The notes under the pieces are model-generated. The model was given only the letters and a program-made list of their open reading frames with translations, did no database searches and was not told the origin of the DNA. From the NCBI GenBank assembly GCA_031258055.1, contig JAIRNM010000165.1, positions 1-7,244 on the forward strand: a DNA stretch of 7,244 nucleotides, given 5' to 3'. The stretch is from Bifidobacteriaceae bacterium. GTDB lineage: Bacteria; Actinomycetota; Actinomycetes; Actinomycetales; WQXJ01. This document shows, one piece after another, positions 3,698 through 7,244 of the stretch. Within the stretch, counting starts at the first letter, position 1. Each line of letters opens with the position of its first letter. Position numbers and translations under genes: made by a program.

Positions 3698-5359
3698 GTG
3701 ACTCCAGCAGAACTCTCCCAGGCTCTGAGCGCGGCCTTAAAGCGGGCGGTAGCCGAATCAGCGGTCGCTCTTGACCCCGCCGACATCCCAGCGGCGGTCC
3801 AAGTCGAGCGCCCCCGTCAGCGCGAACACGGCGACTGGTCCACCAATGTGGCCCTCCAGCTAGCTAAGAAAGCCGGTTTGCCGCCGCGCCAGTTGGCGGA
3901 GACAATCGCCCACTATGTTTTGGCGGACGATGCCGTCGCCGCCGCTGAAGTCGCCGGTCCCGGTTTCGTGAACCTCACCTTGGACAAGGCCGCCGCCGGC
4001 GCGCTGGCCAAAGAAATCGTTCAAGCAGGCGAGTCGTATGGCCGCGGCAACGGTCTACAAGGCCAGACCATAAACCTCGAGTTCGTTTCCGCCAACCCGA
4101 CTGGGCCGTTGCATTTGGCGGGCGCCCGCTGGGCGGCGGTCGGCGATTCAATGGCGAGGAGCTTTGAAGCCCAAGGGGCCAGCGTCATCCGGGAGTACTA
4201 CTTCAACGACCACGGCTCCCAAATCAATCGGTTCGCCCGCTCGTTGATGGCGGCGGCCCACGGGCGCCCAGTCCCGGAAGACGGTTATGGCGGCCAATAC
4301 ATCAAAGACCTCGCCCAGGTGATAACAGCCCAAGATGAGCGCATCGTCCAACTGACAGAGCCAGAGCAGCTAGAGCGTTTCCGGGCCGAAGGCGTGGAGA
4401 TGATGTTCGAGGAGATCAAGCGCTCCCTCCATGACTTCGGAGTCGATTTCGATGTTTACTTCCACGAGCGCTCGCTCTACGACCAAGGCGAAGTAGCGGA
4501 CGTCATCGGGCAACTGAAAAAGCGGGGTGAATTGTACGAAGAGGACGGCGCTTGGTGGCTGCGTTCGAGCGCCTACGGCGACGACAAGGACCGCGTGGTG
4601 ATCAAATCGGACGGTGAGGCGGCCTATATCGCTGGCGACATCGCCTACTTCAAGAACAAGCGGGCGCGCGGCGCCGACCGGGCCATCTACTTGCTGGGGG
4701 CGGACCACCATGGCTACATTGCCCGGTTGAAAGCGGCCGCCCAGGCTTTGGGCGATGACCCCGACCGGGTGGAAGTGCTGATCGGACAAATGGTGTTCCT
4801 GGTCAAGGACCACGAACCGGTCAAGCTGTCGAAGCGGTCTGGCACGGTCGTGACTTTGGAGGACCTGACGGAGGCAGTCGGCGTGGGCGCCGCCCGCTAC
4901 GCGTTGGTCCGCTCTTCGATCGACTCTTCGTTGGAGATCGACCTGGATCTGTGGGCTTCGCGGTCGAACGACAACCCGGTCTACTACGTCCAGTACGCTC
5001 ACGCCCGCACCCGCTCGGTTGACCGTAACGCCGCTCAAGCGGGGGTCAGGCGCGAGGACGGGTTCGCGCCGAAGACCTTGGACCACGAATCAGAAGCGGT
5101 CCTGATAGGCGTTCTAGCGGAGTTCCCGGAAATCGCCAAACAGGCCGCTGACCTGCGTGAACCGCATCGCATCGCCCGCTACTTGGAGGTGTTGGCGGCG
5201 GCCTACCACAAGTGGTACGACCAGCGCCGGGTGATTCCTTACGCGGACGAAGCGGTCAGCGACGTTCACCGCACCCGCCTTTGGCTGAACGATGCAGTCG
5301 GCCAAGTCCTCGCCAACGGACTAGCGCTACTCGGCGTCAGCGCGCCGGAAAGGATGTGA
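3698..5359 (+). CDS. argS: Arginyl-tRNA synthetase (class I, EC 6.1.1.19)
   Basis: The cytoplasmic enzyme joins arginine to tRNA-Arg using ATP. At 553 residues it is complete for the family. The N-terminal Add-1 domain (about 1-100) recognises the tRNA D-loop. The catalytic core follows with [16 protein letters not shown] at 130-145, where HLAG (139-142) replaces the textbook HIGH signature, and KLSKRSG (376-382) is the KMSKS-type loop. The C-terminal DALR anticodon-binding domain runs from about 428 ([11 protein letters not shown]) to the typical family ending [10 protein letters not shown]. The start is GTG 3698, which gives the standard N-terminus (MTPAELS); no Shine-Dalgarno sequence is present and a TANNNT box lies 6 nt upstream. 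lysA begins 2 nt after the stop. A tRNA-Arg lies upstream beyond the divergent GntR gene. Confidence 0.98.
   Translation: MTPAELSQALSAALKRAVAESAVALDPADIPAAVQVERPRQREHGDWSTNVALQLAKKAGLPPRQLAETIAHYVLADDAVAAAEVAGPGFVNLTLDKAAAGALAKEIVQAGESYGRGNGLQGQTINLEFVSANPTGPLHLAGARWAAVGDSMARSFEAQGASVIREYYFNDHGSQINRFARSLMAAAHGRPVPEDGYGGQYIKDLAQVITAQDERIVQLTEPEQLERFRAEGVEMMFEEIKRSLHDFGVDFDVYFHERSLYDQGEVADVIGQLKKRGELYEEDGAWWLRSSAYGDDKDRVVIKSDGEAAYIAGDIAYFKNKRARGADRAIYLLGADHHGYIARLKAAAQALGDDPDRVEVLIGQMVFLVKDHEPVKLSKRSGTVVTLEDLTEAVGVGAARYALVRSSIDSSLEIDLDLWASRSNDNPVYYVQYAHARTRSVDRNAAQAGVRREDGFAPKTLDHESEAVLIGVLAEFPEIAKQAADLREPHRIARYLEVLAAAYHKWYDQRRVIPYADEAVSDVHRTRLWLNDAVGQVLANGLALLGVSAPERM
5349..5354 (+). promoter_or_regulatory. 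Ribosome binding site deciding the lysA start
   Basis: AAAGGA inside the last codons of argS lies 7 nt before ATG 5362. This supports 5362 as the lysA start over the much longer open frame that begins at 5212 inside argS. Confidence 0.65.
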
Positions 5360-5361
5360 CC

Positions 5362-6798
5362 ATGTCTTCGCACGAGGCCGGTTCGCTTCACGCCCAGGGC
5401 CAGGCCCCGGCTTGGCTGGAGGTACCGGAAGACGTCAACGCGTTATTGACGCCGATTTGGCCCGCCACAGCGTTTAAGCCGGACCAGGTGGGCGATGCCG
5501 CCGCTAAGGGTGTCCTCCAAGTTGGCGGCCTCACGGTAGCCCAGATCGCAGAGCAGGTCGGGACCCCCGCTTATGTGATCGATGAAACCGACTTTCGGTC
5601 GCGGGCCCAGGCTTTCGCGGCCGAATTCGAGCGGGCCTTCGCGCACTTGGCGGGAGCCCATGTCCACTACGCCGCGAAGTCGTTGATCACAGTTGGCATA
5701 GCGGGCTGGCTGGCCCAGGACGGTCTGGCCGTCGATGTATGTTCCGGCGGTGAACTGGAGATCGTGCTGCGGGGCGGGATCTTGCCCCAGCGCATCACCT
5801 TCCATGGCTCGAATAAGTCCGACGAAGAGTTGGCCCAAGCCATGGACTTGGGGGTTGATCTGATAGTGATCGACTCGTTGGCGGAGATCGACCAAGTGGC
5901 GCGACTAGCGGCGGCGGGCGGCTGGGAACCGCCGGTGATGTTGCGCTGTTCGATCGGCATTGAGGCGCACACCCACGAGTTCATTGCCACCTCGCATGAG
6001 GACCAAAAGTTTGGCTTGTCGGTGGCGGACGGCTCAGCCATGGCTGGAGTGCGTCGCGTCTTGGAGCATCCAGCTTTGCGCCTGCGCGGCATCCACACCC
6101 ACATCGGCTCGCAAATATTCGACACCGAAGCTTTCCGGCACGCCATTTCGAGGATGGCCCGTTTGACCGCTCAGATTGAGCGTGAACACGATCTGGTGCT
6201 GCCGGAACTCGGGCTGGGTGGCGGTTTCGGTGTCCCTTACACAACTGGGCACGACCCAGCCGGGCCGGCCGAAATAGCCGACGGCATGGCCGGATACTTG
6301 GAACGGGAATGCCGGGCGGAAGGGATCGCGGTTCCGCACGTCACCGTCGAACCAGGCCGGGCGATCGCTGGGCCAGCCGGGATCACTCTCTACACGGTTG
6401 GCACGGTCAAGCCGGTCACTTTAGATGGCGGCTTCACCCGGTTGTATGTGTCGGTGGACGGCGGCATGAGCGACAACATCCGAACGGCGCTGTACGGGGC
6501 TGACTATTCGGCGACGCTAGCCTCGCGTTATTCGACGGCGCCGCCGCAGTTAGCGCGGGTGGTCGGGAAGCATTGCGAATCGGGCGACATCGTCGTCAAA
6601 GACGAGTACCTACCAGCCGACATCGCCGCGGGCGATCTCTTGGCCGTCCCGGTGACGGGCGCCTATTGCCATTCGATGTCATCCAACTACAACGCCATCC
6701 GCCGTCCGCCCATCGTCTCGGTCAAAGATGGCTTGCTGACCGTTCTGGTCCGGCGTGAGTCAATGGACGACTTGTTGGCCCGCGACCTCTACGCTTAG
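5362..6798 (+). CDS. lysA: Diaminopimelate decarboxylase (EC 4.1.1.20)
   Basis: The PLP-dependent enzyme removes CO2 from meso-diaminopimelate to give L-lysine, the last step of the DAP pathway. It has 478 residues, slightly longer than the E. coli form and normal for actinobacteria. It has the alanine-racemase-like barrel followed by a C-terminal beta domain. Visible motifs are the cofactor lysine K106 in VHYAAKSL, CSGGELE at 127-133, HGSNKS at 148-153, HTHIGSQI at 245-252, the phosphate-binding glycine loop LGGGFG at 285-290, EPGR at 330-333, CESGD at 405-409 (the cysteine and acidic residue that complete the partner active site in the dimer), and AYCHSMSSNYN at 434-444. The ATG start is supported by AAAGGA 7 nt upstream, and the spacing of 2 nt from argS indicates co-transcription and probable coupling. 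No terminator is seen before hom. Confidence 0.98.
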   Translation: MSSHEAGSLHAQGQAPAWLEVPEDVNALLTPIWPATAFKPDQVGDAAAKGVLQVGGLTVAQIAEQVGTPAYVIDETDFRSRAQAFAAEFERAFAHLAGAHVHYAAKSLITVGIAGWLAQDGLAVDVCSGGELEIVLRGGILPQRITFHGSNKSDEELAQAMDLGVDLIVIDSLAEIDQVARLAAAGGWEPPVMLRCSIGIEAHTHEFIATSHEDQKFGLSVADGSAMAGVRRVLEHPALRLRGIHTHIGSQIFDTEAFRHAISRMARLTAQIEREHDLVLPELGLGGGFGVPYTTGHDPAGPAEIADGMAGYLERECRAEGIAVPHVTVEPGRAIAGPAGITLYTVGTVKPVTLDGGFTRLYVSVDGGMSDNIRTALYGADYSATLASRYSTAPPQLARVVGKHCESGDIVVKDEYLPADIAAGDLLAVPVTGAYCHSMSSNYNAIRRPPIVSVKDGLLTVLVRRESMDDLLARDLYA

Positions 6799-6835
6799 TT
6801 GGGCGGCCGTCCAGGAGCCAAACCGATCCGAATCG

Positions 6836-6841
6836 AAGGAG
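6836..6841 (+). promoter_or_regulatory. Ribosome binding site of hom
   Basis: AAGGAG lies 6 nt before GTG 6848, a strong Shine-Dalgarno match that fixes the start of the homoserine dehydrogenase gene. The 49-nt lysA-hom gap holds no terminator-like hairpin with a T-run and no clear promoter. Confidence 0.65.
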
Positions 6842-6847
6842 TACGCA

Positions 6848-7244
6848 GTGAACCAAAAGGGCACCGCAGTTCGCAGCGGTTCGTCCGTTTCTATCAACAT
6901 AGCCGTACTTGGGTGCGGCACCGTTGGCAGTGAGGTGGTGCGCTTGCTCCAATCTTCCGCCGCGGACCTGCGGTCGCGTGTTGGCGCGCCGCTGGAGTTA
7001 GTCGGTGTGGCCGTCAAGGATCCGGCGGAACCGCTGCCGCTGGAGGACCTCGACCCCGGCCTGCTGACGGACGATCCAATAGCCCTAGCCCGCCGGGCCG
7101 ACGTGGTGGTGGAACTGATGGGCGGGATCGAACCGGCTCGCAGCGCTATCTTGGCCGCTTTTGAGTCTGGCGCTTCGGTCGTGACCGCCAACAAAGCGTT
7201 GCTCGGCTCGCACGGGCCGGAGTTGTACGCCGCCGCTGAACGGG
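6848..7244 (+). CDS. hom: Homoserine dehydrogenase, N-terminal part (EC 1.1.1.3), runs off the window
   Basis: The first 132 codons of the NAD(P)-dependent enzyme that reduces aspartate semialdehyde to homoserine, the branch to threonine, methionine and isoleucine. The start is GTG 6848 with AAGGAG 6 nt upstream. After a short variable leader of about 15 residues comes the Rossmann-fold dinucleotide site INIAVLGCGTVGSEV (about 16-30). Further on are VVVELMGGIEPA (about 89-100) and VVTANKALL (about 112-120), the signature of the family including the catalytic-domain lysine region. The frame is open to the window edge with no stop, so the catalytic and any C-terminal ACT regulatory domains lie outside. 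The position after lysA matches the usual actinobacterial order; thrC and thrB would be expected next, which cannot be seen here. Confidence 0.96.
   Translation, partial: MNQKGTAVRSGSSVSINIAVLGCGTVGSEVVRLLQSSAADLRSRVGAPLELVGVAVKDPAEPLPLEDLDPGLLTDDPIALARRADVVVELMGGIEPARSAILAAFESGASVVTANKALLGSHGPELYAAAER

Noticed and set aside
4370..5086. A 238-residue minus-strand frame inside argS
   Set aside because: It is antisense to conserved synthetase sequence and has no recognisable features.
5212..5361. A 50-codon upstream extension of lysA
   Set aside because: It overlaps the end of argS, is basic and low-complexity in the wrong frame, and ATG 5362 has a proper ribosome site and the family N-terminus.
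6799..6847. GGGCGGCCGTCC mini-palindrome in the lysA-hom gap as a terminator
   Set aside because: Only four pairs with one wobble and no T-run; too weak.

Overview
The window looks like a chromosomal segment of a high-GC Gram-positive bacterium (Actinomycetota). The reasons are the GC-rich composition, the frequent GTG/TTG starts, several genes with no Shine-Dalgarno sequence but a TANNNT box 6-7 nt before the start codon, and the gene order tRNA-Arg / argS / lysA / hom, which is typical of actinobacteria. The genus cannot be named from the sequence.

There are two halves. Positions 1-2690 are an accessory, partly decayed stretch. An AT-rich hairpin built of 9-bp ATCCGTNNN repeats (28-97) abuts a 5'-truncated SPFH/Band-7 (stomatin-like) gene. 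That gene converges on a DUF3791-DUF3990 pair on the minus strand, whose DUF3990 (possible ADP-ribosyltransferase-like) gene appears frameshifted and truncated. Next is a VapBC toxin-antitoxin operon, apparently intact, with a near-perfect palindrome over its promoter. Then come the C-terminal winged-helix piece of an AAA-type ATPase and a weak integrase-like remnant. This graveyard of fragments ends at a tRNA-Arg(CCG) gene whose 3' end is imperfectly duplicated in tandem just downstream, as might be left by integration and excision of an island.

Positions 2694-7244 are conserved chromosome: tRNA-Arg(CCG) and a GntR/FCD-family regulator on the minus strand, then on the plus strand argS (arginyl-tRNA synthetase), lysA (diaminopimelate decarboxylase, last step of lysine synthesis) and the start of hom (homoserine dehydrogenase, entry to threonine/methionine), which runs off the window. 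argS and lysA are separated by 2 nt and lysA and hom by 49 nt, so the three probably form one operon. The 168-bp gap between the divergent regulator and argS holds two overlapping inverted repeats that may be regulatory.

No convincing new multi-gene system is visible. The most interesting signals are the tRNA-boundary scar, the broken DUF3791/DUF3990 module, the self-overlapping vapB promoter/operator and the structured argS upstream region.
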